A DNA stretch of 20,308 nt from a virus. How positions within the stretch are numbered: position 1 is the stretch's first letter; every line of letters starts with the position of its first letter. The stretch covers positions 1 through 20,308 of IMG/VR virus record IMGVR_UViG_3300017760_000147. The stretch is one strand, 5' to 3'. The notes under the pieces were generated by a model, which was not told the origin of the DNA, made no database searches, and saw only the letters and a program-made list of their open reading frames with translations. The position numbers and the translations under genes are program-made. Positions 1 through 9,100 of this stretch are shown here, piece after piece.

Positions 1-51
1 AAGGTACGTACTCATTTAGCTGGGATAACAGGCGCTGGAACAGATTATTGA
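1..51 (+). CDS. C-terminal end of an unknown upstream gene (partial)
   Basis: Frame 1 is open from the first base and ends at TGA 49-51, giving KVRTHLAGITGAGTDY as the last residues. The gene begins outside the window. The short Gly/Thr-rich tail carries no diagnostic motif, so no function is assigned. Its position just upstream of the lysis and fibre genes would fit a tail or internal virion protein, but this is only inference from gene order. The next possible start (TTG at 48) overlaps its stop as TTGA. Confidence 0.55.
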   Translation, partial: KVRTHLAGITGAGTDY

Positions 52-266
52 AACAAGGGTGGATTATAGTGTGGAGGAAACGAAACCGCACCACTCAAAA
101 ATATCATATATATAAAGTATCCTATAAGTGCAAGCAGCTAATTAGTAGAATGTATCGTATTATGTTAGGCGAAGAAAATATGCCTACAACTAAATTAGAA
201 AATAGTAATAGATATAGCTATAAAGTAATAACAAAAGCAATTGAATATGCCAACAAAGACAAATGA
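48..266 (+). CDS. Small basic hypothetical protein, start uncertain
   Basis: A 72-residue frame opens with TTG at 48, overlapping the previous stop by four bases (TTGA), and ends at TGA 264-266, overlapping the next gene by 20 bases. The N-terminal half is very rich in Lys, Arg and Tyr, which could indicate nucleic-acid or envelope contact, but no domain is recognisable. An ATG at 180 with a GAAGAAA leader would give a 28-residue protein instead. I do not recognise it. The frame is open across nearly the whole interval, and no other frame covers the interval, which is the main argument that something is encoded here. Confidence 0.4.
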   Translation: MKQGWIIVWRKRNRTTQKYHIYKVSYKCKQLISRMYRIMLGEENMPTTKLENSNRYSYKVITKAIEYANKDK

Positions 267-714
267 AATAAATAAAACTTCACCAGCAAAGGCTATACCG
301 CCGCAGCTTATAATGCCTATGATAAAAGGTACCGCTGGTTCTTTAGCTGGAATTGCTACAGGTGTTGGAAGTGAAGTTGGTCAACTAAAAGACGAATTTA
401 AAGAAAAAGGCTATAAAGATCTAAAGTTTGGCAAAAAATTAAAAATGCTAGCTGGAGCAGGTGCTAGAGTCACGGGAGGCGTTTTGCAAGGTGCTTTAGG
501 AGGATTAGTAACAGGTTTGACGGGTAGCGATATGGGTGTTAACAGTATAAAAGGAAGTGTTTTAGGTAATAACAATCCAGAAGCTCCAGAGCCTACAGAA
601 AATATCGCACAAAATTCTAGTGTGCAACCAAATCCAGTATTTGATCCTAATGGACAAAACATGATACAAAATGTTACAAGTCCAGAAAACACTTACGGAT
701 CTTTATTTACATAA
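247..714 (+). CDS. Gly/Ala-rich hypothetical protein, possible internal virion protein
   Basis: The 155-residue product starts at ATG 247 (an in-frame TTG lies at 241, but ATG is preferred). The N-terminal third is Lys/Pro-rich. Residues about 27-45 (MIKGTAGSLAGIATGVGSE) and 72-100 (AGAGARVTGGVLQGALGGL) are Gly/Ala-rich, mildly hydrophobic stretches of the kind that make amphipathic membrane-active segments. A charged Lys/Asp/Glu segment separates them. The C-terminus is Asn/Pro/Gln-rich and probably disordered. I do not recognise the family. Small glycine-rich proteins next to virion genes often turn out to be structural or DNA-ejection proteins, but this is inference only. The next gene begins 11 bases downstream. 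Confidence 0.7.
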   Translation: MPTKTNEINKTSPAKAIPPQLIMPMIKGTAGSLAGIATGVGSEVGQLKDEFKEKGYKDLKFGKKLKMLAGAGARVTGGVLQGALGGLVTGLTGSDMGVNSIKGSVLGNNNPEAPEPTENIAQNSSVQPNPVFDPNGQNMIQNVTSPENTYGSLFT

Positions 715-725
715 AAACAAAAATT

Positions 726-893
726 ATGCCAAGTTACGGAGAAAAACAAAAGCCAGCAGGAGTTGCTTTACAAAAAGAAAAACCTGTTATAGGAAAAAGA
801 GTTATGACATCTAAAGATGGTACGATAACCAATAGTCTTATTATAGATAACGTTGTCTATAAAGGCAACCCAGCTTTAGAAGCTCAAAAATAA
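726..893 (+). CDS. Small hypothetical protein, 55 residues
   Basis: The frame starts at ATG 726 and stops at TAA 891-893, which overlaps the ATG of the next gene in a TAATG junction. This tight coupling supports real translation. The product is Lys-rich at its N-terminus (MPSYGEKQKPAGVALQKEKP) and has a short beta-prone C-terminal half (TNSLIIDNVVYKGNPALEAQK). There is no transmembrane segment, signal peptide or catalytic motif. The function is unknown. It lies between a Gly-rich unknown and the holin-like gene. Confidence 0.6.
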   Translation: MPSYGEKQKPAGVALQKEKPVIGKRVMTSKDGTITNSLIIDNVVYKGNPALEAQK

Positions 894-1051
894 TGGGTAC
901 ACAGGACTTGAAGTTGTATTTACTAAATGCTTCTTCATTTACTCTAGCTAGCATGAACTGGATAGAGCCTGCTTTAGAAGTTATACTACTAATGCTGACC
1001 ATTGGGTACACTGTGCACAAGTGGATGTTGTTACATAATAAAAAGAAATGA
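893..1051 (+). CDS. Small one-TM membrane protein, holin-like
   Basis: A 52-residue protein, translationally coupled on both sides (TAATG at its start, ATGA with the amidase at its end). Residues about 28-46 (LEVILLMLTIGYTVHKWML) form one clear transmembrane helix. They are followed by a basic tail (HNKKK) that should stay in the cytoplasm. A weaker hydrophobic stretch lies at residues 9-19. The size, single TM, basic tail and four-base overlap with an endolysin gene fit a small holin, antiholin or other lysis regulator. The sequence alone cannot choose among these. A three-TM holin candidate occurs separately at 2358-2810, so this one may modulate timing. Confidence 0.6.
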   Translation: MGTQDLKLYLLNASSFTLASMNWIEPALEVILLMLTIGYTVHKWMLLHNKKK

Positions 1052-1461
1052 GGAACATAAACGAGATTATAATACACTGCTCTGCTACTAGAGAAGGTCA
1101 AGATATATCAGTTGATACTATTAGAGATTGGCATGTAGACGGTAGAGGCTGGTCGGATATTGGTTATCATTTTTATATAGAGCTAGATGGTTCTATAAAA
1201 AAAGGTAGAGATATAGATAAGACAGGCGCTCATTGCAAAGGTCACAATCGTAATTCAATAGGAATTTGTTATTGCGGTGGTGTTGAGAGTGATGGTAAGA
1301 CCCCTAAGGATACTAGAACACCAATACAAAAAGAAAGTTTGATACACGTGCTTAAAACACTTAAGGCGATGTATCCAGAAGCTATTATTTATTCACACAA
1401 TGAGTTTGCTAACAAAGCTTGTCCAAGCTTCGACGCAACTGGAGAATATAAAAACTTATGA
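1048..1461 (+). CDS. N-acetylmuramoyl-L-alanine amidase, endolysin (T7 lysozyme type)
   Basis: A 137-residue zinc amidase of the Amidase_2/PGRP family, expected to cut the MurNAc-L-Ala bond of peptidoglycan during host lysis. Key residues line up with T7 lysozyme. H10 (IIIHCSATR), H117 (YSHNEF) and C125 (KACPSFD) would bind zinc, with Y40 (GYHFYI) and K123 as the catalytic Tyr and Lys. The spacings H117 to C125 (8) and K123 to C125 (2) equal those of T7 lysozyme. The GWSDIGYHFYI and TGAHCKGHNRNSIGIC motifs are typical. There is no signal peptide and the domain is single, so a holin is needed for access to the wall. The start ATG overlaps the upstream stop (ATGA), and the stop overlaps the next ATG. 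Confidence 0.95.
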   Translation: MRNINEIIIHCSATREGQDISVDTIRDWHVDGRGWSDIGYHFYIELDGSIKKGRDIDKTGAHCKGHNRNSIGICYCGGVESDGKTPKDTRTPIQKESLIHVLKTLKAMYPEAIIYSHNEFANKACPSFDATGEYKNL

Positions 1462-1607
1462 AGTCAAGAGGGTTAGGCGATAGTATAGAAAAGTTTACAA
1501 AGGCAACTGGAATAAAAAAGTTGGCAGATAAAATACCAGGTGGTTGCGGTTGTGATGAGCGCAAGCAATGGTTTAATAATAACTTTCCTTATAATATGAA
1601 CAAGTAA
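1458..1607 (+). CDS. Small Cys-motif hypothetical protein (49 residues)
   Basis: The ATG at 1458 overlaps the amidase stop (ATGA), and the TAA at 1605-1607 overlaps the next ATG (TAATG), so it sits in a chain of coupled genes. The N-terminal half, GLGDSIEKFTKATGIKKLAD, looks helical. The second half contains a GGCGCDERKQW motif with a CxC pair and ends in FPYNMNK. As I recall, short phage proteins with a GLGD..IEKxTKATGIKK start and a CGC..RK motif recur in Bacteroidota phages, usually near endolysin genes, without assigned function. The CxC could bind a metal or be redox-active. The product is too short for the usual ORF cutoffs. Confidence 0.7.
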   Translation: MKSRGLGDSIEKFTKATGIKKLADKIPGGCGCDERKQWFNNNFPYNMNK

Positions 1608-1984
1608 TGGCTTTTAAAATAGAACCTCCTTATAAATTTAATCACGTACCAGTTTACAGAACACTTGAAGAAGACGGTGTTTTAGGTATAGCAACTAATA
1701 ATGGAGCTATAAGAATAAATAAAGACATTACAGATCCTGCTCAATTAAAAAGCGTTGTAGCTCATGAACTTGTTCACTATGATCAAATGATGCCTGATAG
1801 TAAAGACACTGGTAGGTTTGGCTATGACAACGAACATATGTTTTTTAAACCTAAAGGAAGCTCTAGTACTATAAAAACTAAAAGAAGCAGTAAAGTAGAT
1901 GGAGCACATTATCTAGCTCACGAGAAAGAGGCTTCTGATCCTAAAGTGCAAAGAAAAATTAAAAACAAATACAATGAGTTATAG
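1607..1984 (+). CDS. HExxH zinc metallopeptidase-like protein
   Basis: A 125-residue protein with the zincin motif HELVHYDQ at residues 53-60 (two His ligands, catalytic Glu54) preceded by a helix (AQLKSVVAHEL). A third ligand could be a Glu in the later HEKEASD segment near residue 106, which resembles the E-x-E-A glutamate region of gluzincin-like phage proteins. The N-terminal part (INKDITDPAQLKSVVAHE) resembles the layout of ImmA/M78-like and related small metallopeptidases. Substrate is unknown. In this context, between the endolysin and the holin, candidates are peptidoglycan peptide or lysis-protein processing. It is only a putative enzyme. It ends with TAG immediately followed by TAA in frame. 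Confidence 0.75.
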   Translation: MAFKIEPPYKFNHVPVYRTLEEDGVLGIATNNGAIRINKDITDPAQLKSVVAHELVHYDQMMPDSKDTGRFGYDNEHMFFKPKGSSSTIKTKRSSKVDGAHYLAHEKEASDPKVQRKIKNKYNEL

Positions 1985-2285
1985 TAAAGATCATTCAAGA
2001 AAAAATCCATTAGCGCCTAGTAGAATGTACGGCATGAGTTCTTCAGCTAATACTAGTGAATTTACTGAATCATCACCAATGGAGAGTGAGTCTGCTAGAG
2101 TTGAAAATCCTATAGATATTGATGAGAAAGATAAATCAAAAAAGCCAGATGCTACTAAAATAATAATTAATGGTAAAACATTAACTGTTGATCAAACGTC
2201 AGGAAAAAAACAAAGAGTTACAAGAAACGGTAGAATAGTTGGTTATGTAGAGAATAACAATCCAAAAACCTTTATTTCTGTTTAA
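1974..2285 (+). CDS. Hypothetical protein with Ser-rich disordered N-terminus
   Basis: The 103-residue frame starts at ATG 1974 and overlaps the end of the metalloprotein gene by 11 bases. Residues 1-45 are rich in Ser, Asn and Met and look disordered (SRMYGMSSSANTSEF). Residues about 46-60 are acidic and Lys-rich. The C-terminal 45 residues form a likely beta segment (TKIIINGKTLTVDQTSGKKQ, then GRIVGYVENNNPKTFISV). No known domain or catalytic motif is visible. Position in the lysis-to-virion transition is the only functional hint. Confidence 0.7.
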   Translation: MSYSKDHSRKNPLAPSRMYGMSSSANTSEFTESSPMESESARVENPIDIDEKDKSKKPDATKIIINGKTLTVDQTSGKKQRVTRNGRIVGYVENNNPKTFISV

Positions 2286-2295
2286 TATATTTATA

Positions 2296-2361
2296 ATGCA
2301 ACCAGGTAGTGATTATGAATTCCCTAACGCTAAATGGGTGAAAGAAATTAAATTAAAATGA
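2296..2361 (+). CDS. Tiny 21-residue ORF coupled to the holin
   Basis: ATG 2296 to TGA 2359-2361 encodes a 21-residue peptide beginning MQPGSDYEFPNAKWVKEIK. Its stop overlaps the holin start in the same ATGA arrangement used by other gene pairs here, and it fills a gap of about 70 bases that otherwise has no gene. It may be a real micro-protein or a leader whose translation sets holin expression. There is no recognisable domain, and it is far below standard gene-finder limits. Confidence 0.4.
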   Translation: MQPGSDYEFPNAKWVKEIKLK

Positions 2362-2810
2362 GTGAGAAGAAAACATTTAAAGAAACTAAAGTAGGTGCTT
2401 TTCTAGCTAGTAAAGCTCCTAAAGTTTTACAAGCGCTTGGAGATGTACTACCTAATCAAGGAACACTTGGTGTGGTAAAAAATTTAATTTCAAGTGATAC
2501 TAAGATTAAAGCTGTAGACAAAGAACAAGCAATGAAGCTTATAGAGCAAGACATAGCTGAAATGAAAGAAGTATCTAGTAGATGGAGATCTGATATGAAG
2601 TCAGATTCTTGGCTTAGTAAAAACACTAGACCGTTAGCTTTGGTATTCTTAACTGGATCAGCTGTATTTATGATGGCTGTAGATTCTTTTCACTTACAAT
2701 TCGACGTTGATGAATCGTGGATAAACTTATTAAAAACGTTGCTGGTAACAGTATATGTAGCATACTTTGGATCTAGAGGTGCTGAAAAAATTACAAAAAT
2801 AAATAAATAA
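2358..2810 (+). CDS. Holin, GTA-type three-TM family
   Basis: A 150-residue protein resembling the GTA_holin_3TM family. The N-terminal half is amphipathic (FLASKAPKVLQALGDVLPNQ). The motif EVSSRWRSDMKSDSWLSKNT followed by RPLALVFL is the hallmark segment just before the membrane part in such holins. Clear hydrophobic segments are residues about 92-111 (RPLALVFLTGSAVFMMAVDS) and 121-137 (WINLLKTLLVTVYVAYF). The N-terminal LGDVLP-containing helix may be the third. The tail is basic (GSRGAEKITKINK). The role would be to permeabilise the inner membrane so that the cytoplasmic amidase reaches peptidoglycan. The next gene starts five bases later after an A-rich leader. Confidence 0.8.
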   Translation: MSEKKTFKETKVGAFLASKAPKVLQALGDVLPNQGTLGVVKNLISSDTKIKAVDKEQAMKLIEQDIAEMKEVSSRWRSDMKSDSWLSKNTRPLALVFLTGSAVFMMAVDSFHLQFDVDESWINLLKTLLVTVYVAYFGSRGAEKITKINK

Positions 2811-2815
2811 ATAAA

Positions 2816-3118
2816 ATGGCAATAAGAGGATTAGAAGGCACTCAAAATGCAGAACCAAGAGTTTTTGCTCACGATGCTTTAGACTTAAAACCAGGTAACT
2901 ACACTTTAGGTGATAGAATACCTAATACTGATAGTATAGGCGTAGCTTTATATATTGGAGTAGGTATGGACATAACTGTAACTTTAGAAGGTGGTTCAAC
3001 ACCTGTTTTATTCAAAGGTGTTACAGCTGGTTCATTCTTACCGGTTTTAGCTATAAAGATAAACGCTTCTAGCGCTACGTTAGATGCTGCAGGTGGAGAG
3101 ATAATAGCTTTATACTAG
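2816..3118 (+). CDS. Small spike-base/decoration-like structural protein
   Basis: A 100-residue, Gly- and beta-rich protein. The pattern GVALYIGVGMDITVTLEGG, then a VLFKGVTAGSFLPVLAIKI segment and a short hydrophobic end (GEIIALY), matches a small all-beta phage virion protein pattern (cf. Rhodobacter GTA spike base protein rcc01079-like sequences), where L-Y-x-G, V-T-x-x-GG and V-x-AG-x-F-LP-V are conserved. The likely role is a structural piece at the base of a tail spike or fibre, consistent with the two giant adhesin genes directly downstream. It ends with TAG. Two codons later in the same frame the next gene begins. Confidence 0.65.
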   Translation: MAIRGLEGTQNAEPRVFAHDALDLKPGNYTLGDRIPNTDSIGVALYIGVGMDITVTLEGGSTPVLFKGVTAGSFLPVLAIKINASSATLDAAGGEIIALY

Positions 3119-3124
3119 TATAGT

Positions 3125-6100
3125 ATGTTTATGGGACTAGGGATGCCAATCCCTGATTTATCGAATAAGCCAGGCCCGGGTAGACCAGGTTGGGGACCAG
3201 CAGGTTCATACGATTTTCAGTTTGAGGTAACAGGTGATGTAGTTATAGAAGCTTTTCCAAACACTACTGGACAATCGTTTACTATTAAGTGGCAAAATGG
3301 AAGTACTACTCAAACGAGTGGAAGTTCTACTATAAATAGTCCTGTTGGTGCTGGTGCTGGTATTATTTCTATAAATAACGAGCTTGACAATACTTACGCT
3401 GATGAGTTTAAAATTGTCAGTGGTCAAAATAATATAACTAAAGTAATATCTTGGGGTAGAAATCCTTGGTCAATAGTAGAAGAAGCTTTTAAAGACTGTA
3501 TTAACTTAACAGATATAGGTACTACATCTTTTATAGCTGGAACAGCTCAAAGATCTAATCAACCATCTGGTTGTATAATGGGTAAAATGTTTTTAGGTTG
3601 TACTTCATTATTAGAAGTAGATATTAGAACGTGGGATTTATCAACTAGTGGAGCTAGCTGGAGACTTGGAGGTCCTTTTGCTAATTTAGCTAACTTACAA
3701 AAATTAGATGCTACTGGATTAAAAATAAAATTCTTTGATTCTAACAATGTTTCTACATTTAATTTCGCAAACATAGGAACTAACGTAACTGATGGGTGTG
3801 AGTTTAAAATGGCAGGTCTTGATCTATCAACTTCTTCAACTGGTTATTTAGATAACTTATTTAATGGAACAAAATTTAAAGCTGGATCAAATTTATCTAA
3901 TTGGAAATTCCCAGTTAACTTCAATCCCGCAGGTTGGAGAGGTTACGGTTGGTTTCAGAATTGCATATTAAACGACGGTATTTTAGATGTATCAGGATGG
4001 ACTACTTGGCCTGGTAATATGCTTCCTTATTTTGGTAGCTTTAACTCCGCTTTAACAAGTCAAGGTACTGCTAAAGTAGATTTATCTAATTTTGGGTTAA
4101 CTAATGTCTTTGATTTTTCAAATGTTTTTAATAATTGTAAACTAAAAGAGGTAATAGGTTTTAGTACATGGGGAGCTTGTGCTGGTAATGCTAATATAGG
4201 CTCAATGTTTAGTAGTGCTTCACTAATGAGAATTGATCCTAGTGATAATTTTTCTGATACTTTTATAGCTAGTCTTACACCAACAAGTGTAACTAAGGCT
4301 TTCCAGCTTTTTGGGTATGATCTGTTAGACTCACAGCGTGGGGTCCATATGAACTTTAATAATATAGATTTTTCCAATATTGGAAGCTTTTATTTCACTT
4401 GGAGATTTGCTAAACTATTAGATGCTCCTGATTTTAGCACTGCTACTTTTGATAATAATAACCCAGTTAGTTTTGAAAGCGCTTTTACAAACTTTAACAC
4501 TTTAAATGCGGACTCTTCAATTGTTTTAAATGGTGGTAAGATAACTAGTTTTCTTTATACGTTCCAAGGTACTAGAGTAAATACTGTAAATATAGACAAC
4601 GGCGTAGATTTATCTGCTTTAACAACTGTAGCTGCAATGTTTTATTATTCTCCAGTTGGTACAGCAACTCTACCTTCTAATGCTGATTATAGTTCTTTGA
4701 CTAACTTTGGTAGTTGGAATACTAATTATGGTGGGTTTAGCGTTTGCCAAGGTGACATACTAATGAGGAGGCTAAAAGCCACTAACCTTAACACTAACAT
4801 AACTGCTAATCTTCCAAAAATAACTGAATCGCCTGCTTTAGTTAATTCAGACAGAGATGTCTTAGAAAACGATAGAGGTTGGAACATAATTACTCCTACT
4901 CCAGACGCTCCTTTACCATTTGCTTATCCATCATATTTTGTTGATAGAGACGTTTACAGCAACATAACGCCATCTAGCTTTCCTGCTGGAAGCACTTTTA
5001 GTTCTACTAATGCTGGTATGACTATAAATGAAAACACAGGTGTTGTATCTTGGGCTAGTAATTTTAGCGGTGAAAGTATTATAAGATGTACTTATCCAGA
5101 TGGATGTTACAATGAGGTTAATATGCTTGTGGGTGTTCCTATGGTATATAAAGTAACCGTTGGAGACTCTAATTACGGTAACGGAGATCTAGGTTTTCAA
5201 GTTCAATCCATAGGAGACTACAGAACACAAAGCGTTGCTATTGATCTTGGAGATGGTACTACAGTTTCAGGGGTGGATGGTATTAATCACACATATGCTA
5301 CAGCTGGTGATTATGATATATCTATATTTGGTAACTTTGATCCTTGGTTTTATAATCTCTCAAATGACGCTAATAAATTAAGAGAAGTGTCTAAGTGGGG
5401 TGAATCCAACCACAGCTTAGGAGGACAGTATACTGGAAATTTTTCTCAAAGAGGAGCTTTTAATGGTTGTAACAATATGGATATAACAGCAACAGATGCT
5501 TGTGTATTCTTACCAGGTGTATCTTTAAAACAATCATTTGCTTATTGCTATAATTTAACTAATTCTAATGGTTCTATGAACACTTGGGATGTTTCAGAAG
5601 TAACTGACTTCAATAGTTTGTTTTACGATGTTTTTAACAAACAATTTCCAATAGATCAATGGGTTTTTGGAACATTAGCCGATACGGGTGGTATAAACCT
5701 TGGTGCTATGTTTCAAAGAACTAGTTTTAATACAGATATAAGTACTAGAGTTAGATCAGACGGGCAATTAGCATGGGATACAGAAGGTGTAACTAATATG
5801 TCTTCTATGTTTATAACGTGTACAAGTTTCAAACAAGATATAAGTAATTGGAATACGGATAATGTAACATCTTTTTCCGGTTTTCAAAATCCAAATGGAC
5901 AAACTAGCGTTGGAATGGACGTTGACATGTCTACTAAGCAGGTGACTGTAGGTACTAAAACATATATTGCGTGGGATGTGAAAAGCTGTACTAGTTTTTC
6001 AGGGATGTTTGGTAGTAACCAACGTCATGGTGGTGCTAAACCTAGAAACTTAATAAATTGGAACACGTCTAGCGCAACAAGCATGAGTAATATGTTTCAA

Positions 6101-9100
6101 AAAGCTAGGGTTGACCCTAATGGACCAGCATGGAATTTAACACCTAGACAAGTCACTGTAGGAACAGGCGCAACGGCTAGAACTTACAACGCATGGGATG
6201 TTAGTAATGTAGAAAACTTTAAATCATTATTCGAAGAAGGTGTTAATCTAAATGGACCTAATTCTCAAGTTGGTATAACTCGGGCTTGGATTGATGGAAT
6301 AGAAGATTGGGATGTAAGCGGTTCTACAGGTGATTTAAGACAAGTGTTTTTTGAAAGTAATATAGGAACTATAGATTTATCTTCATGGAACGCTTCAATA
6401 GAGAAAGGTTTCTATTTCGCTGGGCTTGGTTCTAGTCTTATAAGTAGCTTTGCTGGATTAGATATAACAAATTTAGGCACAGGGTCTGAGAGTAACTGGG
6501 GTTATTGGAGTCAACAAAACTCATACACGAGCATAAATGCTAGTGGAACAACTACTAACTACGATGATACACTAACCGCTTGGGGTGCTCAATCAGCTAA
6601 TATTGTTAACTCAGGAGTTCCTTTAGATTTTGGTACTAGTAAATATTCACCTGGAAACCCCTTAGCTGTTCAAAGAGGTAATGTTAGTAATCCATCAGGT
6701 ATACCTTCAGGGCAAATGTTTGTTTATGATGCAAATGTAGTTCTTAAAGAATTAACTAGTGTTGGTGATATAGTGCAGCTAATGAATGGTGGTAGCACTT
6801 ATGGGGAATTTGCTAAAATAACAGGTTACTTATCCACTGATGATAGAGTTGCTTTTGTAGATGTATTAGGTGGTGCTAATTTTCCAGTTAATTGGCCAGG
6901 AGTAACTTGGCAATATCAAATCTATGATTCAGACGCTGCTAAAGGAAGATATGCTTTACTAGAAGCCGGTTGGACAATAACAGATGGTGGTGTTGATATA
7001 CCATTTGAATCTGCTGAAATAGAAATAGAATTAGAACCAGGCCAAGAAACTTTTACTATAGGAAGTTGGGGGTATATGAATGCTAAAATAGATTGGGGTG
7101 ATGGAAATGGATTTATTAATAATCCAGCTACAAACCAGCCATATACTAGTTATATAAATTCTTTTACTTATCCAACGACAGGGCAAACTGAGATATATAG
7201 AGTAAAAATAAGAGAAAACGACACTGAAACCTTTAATGGGTGGAGATTTGGTCAATATGGTAATAAAGACAGAGTTAGAAAAATAATAGCTTGGGGAAGT
7301 CAAATAGCTACAACATATTCCAAAGCTTTTCAAGGTACTAATCTAAACAAAACAGGCTTCACTAATACGCTTCCTGTTGACGCTAACGGAAAAGTTACTA
7401 AACCTACTTGGGTTACTAGTATTACTAATTTTTCCATAGCTTTTGCTCAGTGTAATATGCCAGCTAATGCAGACTGGTCTAACTGGGCTAGTGGTGTAGC
7501 TGCTACTAATTTGAGTTCAATGTTTAGTGGTAATGCTAACTTTACTTGTACTGGACTCTCTAATTGGGACTTAAGTAAAGTAACTAACATTAGTGGTTTT
7601 GTTTCTGGTACAGCTTTCAATTCAGATATATCTGGATGGGATCTTCAAAGTTGCACAAGCGCTTCTTCTTTGTTTAGTAGTACACCTTTCAATCATCCAA
7701 GTATATCTAATTTAAACTTATACAATATAACTACTATAACTACTATGTTTTCTGGTTGTACTGCATTTAACCAAGACATTGATACTAAAGTTGTAGGAAC
7801 TGGAGCTGACGCTTATTTAGCTTGGGATACGGCTAATGTAAATGATATGCACGGATGCTTTAATGGCGCTACAAGTTTTAACTATTCAATAGGCAAATGG
7901 AAGATTGATCTAACTAGTCTTAGAGGACTTGCTAGTTTCTTCGCTTATGTAGGTAACAATGTTACGGGTGGATATACACATGATTTATTAACAAAAGATG
8001 TTACTATTGGCACTGGCACTCCAGTTGCTAAAACTTATGTAGCATGGGATGTAGGCCAAGTTAATGGTTTTGGTTCTTCTACTAATAACTACCCTACAGC
8101 AATGGGTGCATTCTTTGGTGGTAATTTTAATGGAGATATATCAAACTGGGACATGAGTGGCTTAGGTCAACTTGGCAATCCACAGTATGGCTATGCTGGA
8201 GAATGGTCTAAAATGTTTTACAACAACGATTTATTTAATCAAGATATAAGTCGTAAAACAATTACAAACGTAAGTGGTAAAGGAACGTATACCGCTTGGG
8301 GTATGAGTGACTGGATAGGTGGTATATATTCATTTTACAATGCTTTAGCTTTTGATCAAAATATTGGTAATTGGGCATTAAACACAAGTGACACTTCTAG
8401 CAGAAGTATGAGTAGATTCTTTAGAGGTTCTGGTATGTCAACAGCTAATTATACAGATACTTTTGTTGGTTGGGCTAACACTGTTAAAGCCAACGGTGGT
8501 TTTCCAAAAAATAAAGCTTTTGCTGACCAAACAGGTATGACCTTTGACTCAAATAGGTCTGGTGGTGCTAATTTTGCTAACGCTTGGGAAGCTAGATCTT
8601 ACTTGACTGACACTGTTGCTAATGGCGGTGCTGGTTGGTCAATATCTAGTGACGCTATACTACCTCTACTAGTTCCTAGTACAAGTTCTTTATCATTTAA
8701 TGGATCTACAGAATATATTGATGTACAAGCTAGTCCAAGAGCATTAGTTGGTAATAGTAACGCTTACACAATATCTGCTTATGTGTTTATAGAAGAAGCT
8801 GATATAGCTGAAGAAAACTATTTTATAATAGGAGCAATGAGTGGTACTGAAAGATGGTATTTTAGAGTTAACGATGGTTATGTTGGTTTTGGTTATGGTA
8901 CTATTATATCAAGCACAACCTTAACACCTATAACAGCTGGACAATGGAACCATGTTGCTGTAACCTACAATGGGACAAACACGCATAAAATATATGTAGA
9001 TGGTGGAAATCCTAAGTACACTAGCACTTCTAGTACTGGTCAAACTATAACAACTAACGATGCTTATATAGGTGCATTAAACAATGGTGCAGATTCACTA

